From NCBI GenBank assembly GCA_015680685.1, contig MNCI01010775.1:124001-188000 (forward strand): a stretch of DNA of 64,000 nucleotides. The letters run 5' to 3'. Both the position numbers and the translations under genes were made by a program. The notes below the pieces were generated by a model that had not been told where the DNA came from, did no database searches, and was given only the letters and a program-made list of their open reading frames with translations. Of the stretch, positions 23,941 to 35,759 are shown one piece after another (positions within the stretch are counted from its first letter, which is position 1; every line of letters begins with the position of its first letter). Origin of the DNA: Gnetum montanum. Taxonomy: Eukaryota > Streptophyta > Gnetopsida > Gnetales > Gnetaceae.

Positions 23941-24711
23941 GTTGAGTTACAAAAACTACATTGTAGCGATATCGCTTTCAATTTTCTGAGTTTTAATGGC
24001 AATCCAAATCCAATAACAGAAAAAAAAAATGTGCATTGAAGCTTTGCCGCTTTTAGTTTTATGATGCACAGAATTACGGAGAGTTCATGGTGATTGAAAA
24101 ATAGAACCAATGTGCGTCAAAGCCCTGTCTTGTTCAAGGCATGATCTATGTTATTTGGCACGTGCATTGGCATGGGTTTTAATTTTAACATGGCATTTGC
24201 ATGAATGTTTACAGCTTTATCAGTTGGAAACCATGTCCAAAATTAATTGTCAAAGATCATGATTATGTAAAAGAAATAATGATAAATTGTGTGGCTGCTT
24301 GCAATGTATGGCTTCACAAGTCAAATGGCCCTGGTTGGTCATACCTACCAAAAGAAAAACACATGAATCATGGCATGTGATGTAGCCCTCATCATGGAGA
24401 TTTGCCTTGTTGTGAATTGTTTTTGCAAAGCTTAAAAATTTATTTTACTATTGGAGCTTTGATTTAGTATGTATTTAAAATTGAACCTACAACTTTGAGT
24501 TTTTAAATTTGAAGTTTTATTATTAAATTAATAGCTCATTGTTCATTGAAGGTATTGATAGAGTTGTAAAGCACCAAGATCAAATTGAGAGTATTGCCAC
24601 TAACTAAATCTCATTATACATGGCTGGCATTGATAAAGCCACAAAGCATTAAGAGCATAATGTAAAAATAACTGTTAAAATAATTAGATAGAAACTATGA
24701 AGTTTGACACA

Positions 24712-24743
<32 letters not shown>

Positions 24744-26099
24744 TTGTAATTAAAATGATTAATCATGGGCTTGTGCCTAGCATGGGCGAGGTTGGCCTCA
24801 ACACTTAGCCCCTAAACTACAAATTGGTTGCAAGTGCAAGGAGTAACAAAAATCATGAATTTTTTAAAGGAAATACAATAGATAGAGAATCAAAAAACAT
24901 CACAAAATAGGCAAATGAAACTTAAAAGCAAACTACAGTAATTTAAACATGATTAAAATAACCAAATAATTAAAAAAGAACAAGACATGGGCCACATAAG
25001 CCACACCACCTTATTTAATCAAAATCTATATAAATATTTTTTTATTTTAACTACATATATTTATAGATATATATATAATTAAATATATATAAATAATTAA
25101 GATCTCATTCTCAATCTTCTCACAAGGTAAAAGTAAAAAGTATGCATACTACTTTGAGCATGAGACTTTTACAAGACTTAATGAAGAAGGATAAGCTCAA
25201 GTTAGATCATAGTAAGCCATAACTTTTACATTTTTCCTTGTTTTTTCTTAAATTGAATTTTTTTTTAAATAATTTGGAAAATAGATTCAAAAGGGGAAAT
25301 AGAGGTTAGGGTGAGGGTTGTTGTCGAACCCCATCACACTCAAGAACTTATTATATTGCCAATGAACATGATCCTCATTCTCTCTTTTTTTATTTTTTAT
25401 TTTATTTTGAGAAGACTTTGCTCATGGTGTACTTCATTCTTGAGGTAGGAGTTCCAACATGAGTCTAGCTAATTAGCTACACTATCAAAGAGCATGGTCC
25501 TTTCAAATATTTGCCCATGGTGCAGTATAACCCTCATGTATGTGCCTTTGATTATAATTTAATGGCATCATAGCAGGTCTCCTAGGTGCCTAATGGTTCT
25601 CAAGCAGAAATGAACACACTTCACCCCATTGTTCAAAGGGTAACCATGGATCATCACACCTAAGGGCTAGGGCTTATGAGATTGGAAAATAGAATTTTCC
25701 AAGGTCACCTAGTGATTATGATTAACTATTCTCCAACATTACATATCCTACACTCACACGATCATGATGATTACATGATAAGTTTGTATAAATCTTATGC
25801 TCCATAATTCAACATAATAAATAAACTGAAACCTTGGAATCAATTGGGAAGAATAGTAACATTATTGAAATATAACATTATAGTAATAGTATATATTATG
25901 TTATACTTACATTATTTTCAAATGGTGTTAAGATGACCCATTGTCTAGTAATCAGATGATCATAATGATTATTAAAATCACATGAAGAATAGAAAAATAA
26001 AATCAATACACTAAGAAAGAAATAGTGAAAATGTAAAGAAAATATGCAAATGCAACTATATACAGATGAAATGCAAAGTTAAGGGGAAGAAAACATGCA
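23941..26099. other. No gene recognised; AT-rich, microsatellites
   Basis: A TA/TG microsatellite with a short CG interruption lies at 24711-24750. Runs of ATATATA lie at 25050-25100. The stretch 25300-26090 may be LTR or spacer of the minus-strand element whose integrase end lies at 26100, but no LTR ends were found. Confidence 0.45.
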
Positions 26100-26870
26100 A
26101 CTAAGAATCTACCAGGTTTCCACGTGGGGCATCTCAATAGAAATGCTTCAAATAAAATGAATTAAAATTCCAATGCAACCTATGCCCTTGCAAATTAGCA
26201 ATTTTATACACATTGGGGGAAATGATGTCTACAATTTGGAATGGACTTGACAACATAGGGGAAAACTTAGTTTGAGGGCTAGTTTGACCAGATGCTCTAT
26301 CTCTCTTAAGGACCAGATCATTTACTTGAAAACTTTTAGCTACATATTTCTTATTGAACCATCTCTTAAAAAATTGTTGATGATTAAGATTTTGAAAATA
26401 AAGACCTAATCATAATTTGCTTATTCATTTTCTATCAGGCACTATATTTGAATGTTTCATAAGATGAATAATTTTTTATCCTAGAAGTTCATCAATTTTT
26501 TCTTTCATATAAATTTCAATCTTAGGTTTAATAGGTCTAAGTCTTGGTGAATCAGTGAATATAGCTTCTCTAAGAACCTGTTCAATGGATATGTTGTCAG
26601 GATTTGACACACCTTTTCATGTTTTATGGGATAGGATCACATTTATATCTTTGTCCTCCCTTAAAGGTGGTGGATCAATTAGACAAAATCCATCGTGTTG
26701 ATGATAAGGCAAGGTATCTTCATGGATTTCTTCACCTTCTCTAGAAGTTTGATAGGGTTGGGTAGAATTTGTATGAGAAAAAGGATTTATTTTTGTAATT
26801 TCACTCACATGGTCATTTACAAGATGTTCGCCACACTTAAACTCAGTAACTCTAACATAAAGGTTAGTGT
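26100..26870 (-). pseudogene. pol: Integrase C-terminal region of a retroelement (broken)
   Basis: On the minus strand the frame reads FFKRWFNKKYVAKSFQVNDLVLKRD, then SPQTKFSPMLSSPFQIVDII and VYKIANLQGHRLHWNFN with YLKHF. This fits the FxVGDLVL and GPFxI segments at the end of plant gypsy integrases. Upstream frames read VLREAIFTDSPRLRPIKPKI and IEIYMKEKIDELLG. The rest of the element is not recognisable here. Confidence 0.6.
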
Positions 26871-26894
26871 TTTGATTTTCTAGGAATTTATTTT

Positions 26895-27857
26895 GTAGAT
26901 GCTACATCATAGATTCTACATCACATTTGCATCATAGCATCCCTATTGATGCATCTTAGGTGGCTATGACATCATAGATGCTACATCGCATCTGATTTAT
27001 CATAGATGCAATATTGTATCTGCAATAACTTAGCTGCAGTGATGCATGCCTATTGACATAGCTAAATGCATTAACACATCCCGTCGATGCAATGCTTATA
27101 TTTGCCTATAAATATATAGGCACCCACCATGTATTTGGCATTATTTGGTCAATCTTATAGCTAAACTATTGTAGTCTTATTTCATAATCATAGCAAACAG
27201 TTAGTGAATGCCCGCAACATGGATTTGAGTAAATTGTATGGAGTCTTATTCTAGTAGAATTGTACCTAGACACATTTAATGAATGACAATAAGATCAAGA
27301 TTAATTCATATTCATTGCAATATTTTGCATTAGAATAGATTTGCTTTTAATGAAATTTACTTTCAATGTACTTTGTTAATATTTACAATTCCATGCACGT
27401 TAATCAATCAATAGAATGAGTGTGACTAATTTTGAGCATAAATATGTATTTTCTTGGTAATCCCAGCAACATTATTGCTTGGTTTGCCCAGTAGCATAAT
27501 GCTTGGTAATCCCAACAATGGGTACGTGAGATTAGGACATGTATAGTAAGCTGGGAAAAAACACTCATCATCCTTAGGATATTTTATGATTTAACTTTAT
27601 TGTTAGTTAGATTAAATAATTAATTTCTATATTATTATTAATTTAGTTTAAGGCCCCAACTACAACAATAATCATATGCCTTTGAACTAAACTACATGTG
27701 ACAAAGCTACTACTAGTTCAAGTGGGAAGAAAACAACCTACGATCAATGCTTAATGATCTAGATACCACACTAGTCCCATCCATAGAATTCAATGAGATT
27801 AACCAAGAACATTTGTGATTCATATGGTTGGACATAGGGGATACCTGTTGCTCACCA
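26895..27857 (+). mobile_element. Gypsy-type LTR, 5' truncated, second copy of the LTR-LINE block
   Basis: It is collinear with the minus-strand LTR 2071-3137 and carries GCCTATAAATATATAGGC near 27111 as TATA region, CTTGGTAATCCCAGCAACAT near 27455 and GATTCATATGGTTGGACATA near 27815. Its first ~80 bases are missing. No primer site follows the end. Confidence 0.65.
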
Positions 27858-29030
27858 CTCACTAATACTATAATGATGCCAAAATTTTTTCCTCTTCATC
27901 TTATTTTTGTATTTCTTACAACAATTTTAATGAATCCAAGAATCACATAGCTATAAAACCAATATCTTCCCAAGCTTTAAAAAGTTAAAAACATTAAAGT
28001 TATCAAAGGAACTAATGTTATTTAATGAAAGAACTTTCTTTGGAATTCAACCATCTATATTTTAAAGATTTACAATAACGTTGATGCTATTCATGCATAA
28101 ACATCCTGAACTATTTTGATTTTTAAGTCATAAGAGTAGGGTAAATAACAATGTGCACTATTAAGAAGTTACATCAAGTAGTAGTAATGAAGAGGATATT
28201 AGAGAGTAACAAAGAGTAGTAGAGAGCAATGGTAGGTATATGCTGTGAGTCATCATGAGATTTGTCTTCTTGCATGATACTAGGATTATGTTATGACATC
28301 TCACCATAAGCCTAGCCCAAGAACATTAATAATAGAGATATCCAATGCTCACTTGGATATACTATTGTCCAAATTTACATCAATCAAGGAAATGATCATC
28401 CATATTATCAGTTTGAAGTTCAAAATAAATAGTTAGAAGCATAAAATACAAAGATTTTACGTAAAGTATGTGAAGTTAGAGTAAAAATAGCTAAGGTTAT
28501 TAGCCAAAATGAGGATATCTTATGTTGAATAAATGTTATTGGAGGTAAGCATGCTCAAGCAGGAAATGTAGATATAGAAGCACAAAGGAATTTGAAGCAT
28601 ACCAATATGTAGAACATAATTTTTGAATCATTGCAAAAATAAGATAAAAAATAATCTACGGCTTTAAACCTTAAATTTGCTATAGATGATGAGACTAAAG
28701 GTGAAAATTCAATAGAAAGAATAATAGAAATAGTGACAAGAAAGATGTTCATTCTAAATAGTCAATCAAAAAGGTCTTACAAGTAGGCAACAAAGGTGAG
28801 AGACCTTACACTATTTAGGTAAGATTTGATACTTTAAAAGCTAAAGAGCTAATTTGGAAGCATCGTAAGCATCTACATGATTATAAGATTTGGGTAAACA
28901 AAGACTTTACCAAATTGAATTGGCAAAGCAGGCTAAGAAATGGCTAAAAGTTAAAGTAACTTGAGAGACTAGAATGGTCACATCTTTAAATGTCAAAAAT
29001 ATTACATTTATTACTAATTCAAGTAATGCT
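27858..29030 (+). pseudogene. LINE ORF1-like region, second copy
   Basis: A frame starts MTSHHKPSPRTLIIEISNAH at about 28291 and continues LLSKFTSIKEMIIHIISLKF. After breaks comes ALNLKFAIDDETKGENSIER and then ELIWKHRKHLHDYKIWVNKD, matching 952-2070 on the other strand. The KIWVNKDFTK motif resembles the C-terminal motif of ORF1 in many LINEs. An endonuclease follows about 130 bases later. Stops occur in all frames. Confidence 0.5.
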
Positions 29031-29159
29031 AAAATATTTTCAAAAAATGAATAGAATATTGATGCTTTGATTATTTAAATATTTAAGAACCAAGTGCTAG
29101 TAAAGTAGTAGCACTGTGTAGCATAATACTTTTTCTTGTTGTTTTTTACATTTTTTGGT

Positions 29160-31352
29160 TAGCTAAAAGTTGGGAGACAAAAAGATTCTACATAGTTTGT
29201 TATTTTAGGTTTTCAAAAATATTCCACTAAAAATAAAAAGACAAGCATACAAGGAAGAGTCTTTAAGGGTATTACATATTTGGTGAAAGATGAGATTATG
29301 CATTATGTAGACTACTATTAAATTGATGATCATAAGTAATATGTATGATTAAACATTATAACATTAGCAAGTATTATCTTTCTCACTTTTTATTACTTTG
29401 CTTGAGAAAATTCTTTCATTTATCATGACTTGGAACTTTCCAAAGAACACATGTTTCAACATTTAGAAAATGATATTACTAAACTTTCTCATACTAGAAA
29501 AGTAATTATTTGTAGAGATTTTAATGCCTGCATTACTTATGAACAAGTTTCAATTTTGGATTCGTACACAAAAAATCTCAATTGATTGTATATCACGAAT
29601 TCACATGTTTCTCCTAATATTTACATAAATAGATTTGGTCAAGAATCAATCTTTTTGGAAAAATGTTTTGATCTTGTAGTTTGCAATGGTATTTCCAAAT
29701 TTCTAGGTTCTATGTCATACACTTTTGAAGGTATTTAAGGGGAATTAGTTATTAACCTATTGATTTTCACTTATGGTAGTTTGAACATAGTATCTAATTT
29801 GGCTATTAGTGATAGATTAATTGAATAATCATATTATTGTATCATTATCCATATCAAAGCTATATGCAAGATTACTAGGAGAAGCAAAAGAATATATAAT
29901 GTTAGATTAATACACAATTAGTAGCAACAATATAGAGAGGAAGTCAATAGACTTTGGGCTCATAATGAAGGTCATAAGAACATTATAGAAGTTCTAGTAA
30001 TGATTGCCTCCAATGTGATATCATTATCAAAAGGTAGAGAAAAAAACTTGTGGTTCGACATTAAGTGTATACAAGCTTGATTGCAAGTTAAAAAAGATAA
30101 TCATGATCTATAGGTCATTAAAACATACAAGAATCTTATTTGATAGAAGAAAAGGAAATCTATTAAGAATCTTGAGGCACAACATCTCAATATGATTAAC
30201 AAGAATCTTAAGGCATTTTAACAACATTTTAATTAAAAATATCAAAAAAACTAAAAATTTTAATTTTAAAAAAATTACTAATTTTTTTGAAGATCTCTTT
30301 AAAAATGAACGTGTTGTCCATATCTACCCCCATCTCTCAAGCACCTTTATATATCACTCAAACTAAAATAGAATCAAGGTTAGCTTGAGTAACTATTGAT
30401 AAAGCAACAAATGCTTCAAGCTTGTATGCAAAGTTGCTTAAATGTGAAGGAATCATGCTTTTTACAAAAGTTTATAAGCTTTTAAATAAAACCTTCCAAA
30501 ATGGACTTTCAAAATATTGGTGCATTTGTAGAGTAATAATTTTGTTCAGGAAAGATGAAAAAAATAACCATAAAAATTATAGGCTCATTATGATTAGCCA
30601 TCTCCTTGCAAAATTATTAGGCAATATCCTTGAAGGGAGGCTTAATAGTTGGATAGAATTAAATAATATTTAGGAAATTTCACTAGCATGTTTTAGGAAA
30701 CATTACTTCATAGTGGATCACTTGATTACATTAAGGTATTATATGGACTAGGGTAAGGGACTCTTTAATAAGGTTTATCTCTAATTAATGGATTTTTCCA
30801 AAGCTTATGACTCTATTATTCAATATATATTGTGGAGGTGTTTGCAAGATATTAATATTCTTAGAGAAATTTTATCTACTATTTATAAGTTGTATAGTTT
30901 AGTAGAAATTATGTTCTTAAATAATAACACAACAAAAATTTATTCACAATAGCAATATTAGGCTGAAATAATGATATCCACTTTCACCCACTTTATTTAA
31001 TATCTTCATTGATGAATTAGAATAATTGATTTTCTTTGTTGCATTGGATTTTATTTATGTTGGAAATTTTCCTATCAATATTTTAATTCTTGCTAATGAT
31101 ATTATAGAAAAAACTAAAGTTTAAATGAAGTTTATACTTCAAAATTAGATGATTTTTGTATTGTATTAGAAATGAAAGTCAATGTTAGCAAAACCAAAAT
31201 GATGGTACATGGTACAAGATCTTTTGTAGATAAATTTTATATTAGGTCAAAGAAAATTAAAATTATCTTCTTATATATGTATTTAGACATCTTAGTTTTA
31301 AATAGATATTCTTAGCAAGATTGTATTACTCAAAGGGTTTAAACAGTATGCA
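29160..31352 (+). pseudogene. LINE ORF2: endonuclease and reverse transcriptase (broken)
   Basis: Endonuclease at 29160-29820: ENSFIYHDLELSKEHMFQHL, TRKVIICRDFNACITYEQVS (GDFNA with Gly changed to Arg), INRFGQESIFLEKCFDLVVC, GSMSYTFEGI. RT at 30270-31340: ITNFFEDLFKNE, LLNKTFQNGLSKYWCICRVI, ILFRKDEKNNHKNYRLIMIS, GNILEGRLNSWIE, then LMDFSKAYDSI (motif A) and VNVSKTKMMVHG. The motif C region is damaged. The LINE is cut at 31352 by element A. Confidence 0.75.
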
Positions 31353-31387
31353 TGATGAGTCATGGAATAATCTAACACCCAACCATA

Positions 31388-31392
31388 TAAGT
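31388..31392. repeat. Target site duplication TAAGT, left copy
   Basis: TAAGT directly precedes the gag-only element. The matching copy is at 36690-36694 directly after it. Removing the element restores a continuous LTR of element A. Confidence 0.85.
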
Positions 31393-32417
31393 TGAAGAGT
31401 GGTGAGGTACCCCTACACTCAACCATACGAATACGAGCATTCACGCATGATCCAATCGAACTCCGTGGATAGGCTAGTTATGGTATCTAGATCGTCACAC
31501 ATTGATCACAGTTCGTTATCTTTCCACTTGGACTAGTATTTGCTTTGTCATGTATGGTTTAGTCCAGAGTGAGGTATATGATGTGGGCCTAAACTAGTGC
31601 TACTCCTAGAGGCAATGGAAAATAACTTTGTTTTAGCTAATAGGGAGTGGGAAAAGAGAATCTAAGCTAGCCTAAGTGTGATGAGCATCCATCCTTAATC
31701 ATTTGTACACATCTTGGACCTCGTGTACTACTTCTGGGCTTACCAAGCATATATTACTTAAGCACTCCTAAATACACTACTAGGTTACCAAGTATTTACA
31801 GTTCAATGTTCATGATTAAGTTGTACTCATTCTGCATTTAACAATAGGAATAGTAAATGATGGTAAGGAAATATTAACTAACAAAACAATAAATAACAAT
31901 AAAAATTAAAAAATTAAACAATTAAAACTAAGTGAATGTTGCAATGATGGAGTAATCTCGATCTTTATTGCTGATCATGTGTGTGTCCAAGTACGTCACA
32001 CTTGAATAAAGGTTCCGTACAATTACAAGCATCACATTGCAGGCATGCACTTGTGAAAATAGTTTAACTCCTACGGAAAAAAACTACAAGAGCTTTGCTA
32101 CAACTACCAAAAAGATTCCTAAGTGCAGTGGGTGCACATTTATTTATAACAAGAGACAGACTCTGCATAAACAGGGCCACGTCGATGCATGGGTGGAAGA
32201 ATCGATGGGGCCACGTCAACGTGGCTGCGTTGATAGGGCCACATGAATGTGGCCTAGTTGACATAGCCCCGATATCGGGGGTACGATAATAGGGGTTTGA
32301 TATTAGGGGTCTGATATTGAGACTCATAAGATAATAGGGGTCCGATATCAACAACTAGTTAACAAGGGAATGATAATAGGGGTCCGATAATAGCACCTGG
32401 CAAACTACGATTCATCA
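31393..32417 (-). repeat. 3' LTR of the gag-only element (1025 bp)
   Basis: On the minus strand it runs TGATGAATCGTAG to CACTCTTCA. It is about 95 bases longer than its partner because of extra GATAATAGGGGTCC-type repeats at 32275-32390. Confidence 0.85.
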
Positions 32418-32429
32418 TACCCCCACGAC
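32418..32429 (-). other. Polypurine tract of the gag-only element
   Basis: GTCGTGGGGGTA on the minus strand lies directly before the 3' LTR start TGATGAAT. The upstream context CAACTTAAGGAAGAGTT is shared with element A. Confidence 0.8.
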
Positions 32430-34017
32430 TGAATAACAACTCTTCCTTAAGTTGAAGAAATTTTTTTAAGGAAGTTGCCCTAAAAGTTTAATGTTGGGCC
32501 TGGTTTGTTTAGATGACACATCAAAGGACACGTAATGGTTTTGAGGAACGTTTGATAAAATGATGACAAAGGAAAGAATAGATTTGGCAATGAAGTACTT
32601 TGAGGGTATAAAATGATGTACTGGTGTGCAACAAGTACAAATTACAAAAGTTACGCAAGTGGGTCCTCCCCAAAGAAGGTTCCAACCTATAATGCCCTTG
32701 CATAACCACACCTTAAAATGTCCATAGGAACTAGAAGGGTTAAATGTAATCTACACCAATGCAACAAAACACACACATGTAAATACCATTGTGATGAGGT
32801 ATGAATTCAATGCTACACAAGACACAAGTCACAAATACATGAACAATGAGATGGGATGAATCGGAGAAGGGATTACAGAGATTGGGACGTGAGGTAACTT
32901 ACTTAGGACACAATGAATCTTTAGTATAAGGCATGATTAATGTGTCATTAGCCCATTTCTCCAAAATCAAGGCCAAGTCCAATTCTTTGATTAGTGACAT
33001 CACATTGTTTCATCCAATGATGAACAACCATAAGAGCATCATGATAGCAAGGCGTACGATCACTTGGCGTTTTGTCCAAGGGAGGAGTGATTTGGAATCT
33101 ACAACACACACACACAAGTTTTTTTTCCTTGTGTGGTTCATCTCCTTTTTTTTTTTTTGAATTGGCACTTTGTCCTTCCAATAGTGAATTGGAGAAGCTA
33201 CCAACCTTCAGGCATGGGTGCATGTCTTTCCAGTAGGATCCCCATAACAACATTGAGTTTCTATTGAGTGCCTTTAGTACTCGTACTCCCATTTTTCGTT
33301 AGATCTACAAGGATCTTAGTACAACTAGGCTGCATGATAGCACCTACAGATGTCACCAAAAAGAATCCACAAGTTCCCTTGATGTCACACCTTGGCCATT
33401 CCCTCTTAGTCCATCATTTTTCACTCTGGGCATAATGAGCACAAAAATTACTNTAGAACAACACCTCTACCAATGAGTCAAATGAGTGTTTTATTCATAG
33501 ATGAGATTACTCATAAAAAGATAAAAAGATAAAATGATAAAGCAATAAATTAAAAGGTGAAAAACTAGAAAACAAAAAGTTGAAAAATTAAAGAAACGGA
33601 AAAACATTTATTAATTCTATGTTGTTAGAATGGAGGGTACCCCCTATAGCTAAATGGTTGAGCATGGCTAGAATTAATAAATGGAAAGTTAGGATCCTTG
33701 CATGTTGGAAATACTTGGACTTGGTCATACTTACCGCATTGGGATTCACACACTTAATTAGAGTTGACATAGTGGGACAAGTTATAAGATGTGGTTAATT
33801 TATAAGGAGTTGATCCACTATGATACTTGCGACCATAAGATGGTATGCAAGGATTAACATGTCTCCCCATGTGGCAATATTCATTGGGCCCCATGGTTGT
33901 TGGAGTGTTGACTGGTGGCCTAGATAAAGTAATAGGAGGCATTGTGTTTGAGGAGGTAGATGCATCACAGCGTTGAACTTGTGCTAAAGTGGAGGATGTA
34001 GTGGTTTCAGAACTATG
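32430..34017 (-). other. Non-coding internal part of the gag-only element
   Basis: No retroelement enzyme domain is seen on either strand. One ambiguous base lies at 33453. Short frames up to 114 codons occur but are not supported. Confidence 0.6.
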
Positions 34018-35622
34018 CTATCTCTTTCTACGGTCTTGCCTAAAGAAAGGATTCTTTTGAAGTTGTGGAGGGTTTCCACTGCTATTAACAGTAGTAGCAC
34101 AAGTAATGTTCATGGGTTGATGATGTGGTGCAAAACATTCTAGCACAACTGGTGGCGATGTAGAAGGATGTGAATGATGAGAATGTTGATGGTGAAGAGA
34201 AGTGTAAGAAACATGAGGTGGTGATCTTGTTGGAGAGGACATGGGTTGATAGTACTCAAGAGAATGATAACGATGTGGTGAAGTAGAGGATGATGATCCA
34301 GTTGGAGAAATAGGATGTTGAACATAGTAAGCATTTGGTGTTGGGACATACAAAGGATATGGTTAGGTTGGTGATGGCCTCCCCCACGACTAGGGCTTTT
34401 GCCATTGTGGTTGACCCTGATATTTCTCTATGAAATTTGGATGTAACATTCCTCCCCAATGCTCATGTAAATGTGACAAAACTAGGCATTGGCCTTTGGG
34501 GTGATCATACAGATAGATGTTGCATTGATATGTGAAATTGGCAGTTTAGTTCTTATTCTTATTATCTTCTACCCTTTGTTTCGATTATTGCGTGGTGTCC
34601 TATCCTATTTCTCGATTTGGCATAGTTGTATCTCTACTATTGTTAGCATATTCTCCATATTCTCTGTGCACCCACTCCATCATCTTATTGATATTTTCCT
34701 CAAATTCATCCAATGATTGTAGTACTATCAAATATGGTTCCACCTCCTTGCAGTGAGTTGATTTATCCTCTTCATAATCATGGGCCCTTGTTGATTTTTG
34801 GGCCTGTTGAGATTTTTTAGCATTCTCCCATTTAGCCATTTCTCCTTCTTCTTTTGCTACCCTCTTGATAAGCTCTTGAAATTGATGGCTTTGTAGCTTA
34901 TATAGTTGACCTCAGGCATACATTCCTAGGATCTCCCTTGTTTCATTACAGATCCCATCTATGATATGGTACATTAGCCTTTTCTTGGAGAACCCATGGC
35001 CTAGGAAGTTTTTTAACAGTGCATAATATATTTCTAAGGCCATGTTGAAGGGTTCATGTTGCACTTGTTTCTATTTTTGGATTTGTCTCCTCAAGGCTGA
35101 CACTGTTGCATAGGTTTGATATCTTTCATTGAAGAGTTCTACCATTGTCAACCAATGTCGAATTGATTTTGGTTTTAACGACCTATACCATACTTTTTCT
35201 TGGCCAATGTGTGTAAGAGGAAAGAGCTGAATTTTTTGCTATCCATTATCAATGTCATTCCATGCATAGTCATCATGGAAGGCTTGTAGATGATGTTAGG
35301 GATCTAAATCATAGCCTCCTAAAAACTTAGAAAAGTTGTTTAAGTCAAGCCTAGGTAGACAGCTTTCCTTATGATGTCTATGGGATATTTGAATAGCCTC
35401 TTGTATTTCTATTAAGCTTGTAGTGACTAATAGGGGTTCATTGTTACTAGGTATGTTATGTAGTTGTGAGTTGGGATGATGTTGTTTGCGTTGATGCTCA
35501 TAGGAGATCCCTACATCAGATTGGGTACCCCAAACTTCATCTTCATTATCATATAATTTTTTGGTTCTTCAATGAATTACCCTACTAGTTGTTGCATTGT
35601 CATAGTCTTGTGAGAGAGACAT
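34018..35622 (-). pseudogene. gag: Gag of the gag-only element (535 codons, nine stops)
   Basis: One continuous frame from MSLSQDYDNATTSRVIH, 120 bases after the primer site, to QKNPFFRQDRRKR. The capsid core is residues ~110-250: NFSKFLGGYDLDP, HHLQAFHDDYAWNDID, THIGQEKVWYRSLKPKSI, RHWLTMVELFNERYQ, NMALEIYYALLKNFLGHGFS, MYHIIDGICNETREI. A charged coil follows (GEMAKWENAKKSQQAQKSTR), then a Ser/Pro/His/Tyr-rich tail. No clear zinc knuckle is seen. Of nine in-frame stops five are TAG, two TAA, two TGA, and there is no frameshift, so decay was by point mutation. The capsid pattern is the same as in G1. Confidence 0.8.
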
Positions 35623-35741
35623 TGTTGTGAATCATGTGTGACTTAATTGAATTGAATTTAATTTATTTTCTAAATGATATATCATTAATACTTGTTACAG
35701 TGATCTTGTATGATATAACTAATCTAAATAACTAGCACCAT

Positions 35742-35759
35742 CCCCAGAAATAGCGCCAA
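35742..35759 (-). promoter_or_regulatory. Primer binding site of the gag-only element
   Basis: TTGGCGCTATTTCTGGGG on the minus strand directly follows the 5' LTR end and fits the tRNA-Asp-type site TGGCGCCGTTGCCGGGGA. Confidence 0.75.

Noticed and set aside
24711-24750. Promoter with TATA box
   Set aside because: It is a TA/TG microsatellite with no gene downstream.
33010-33292. Frames of 64-114 codons with a Lys run on the minus strand
   Set aside because: They lie in the non-coding part of the gag-only element; the Lys run comes from a poly-A/T tract.
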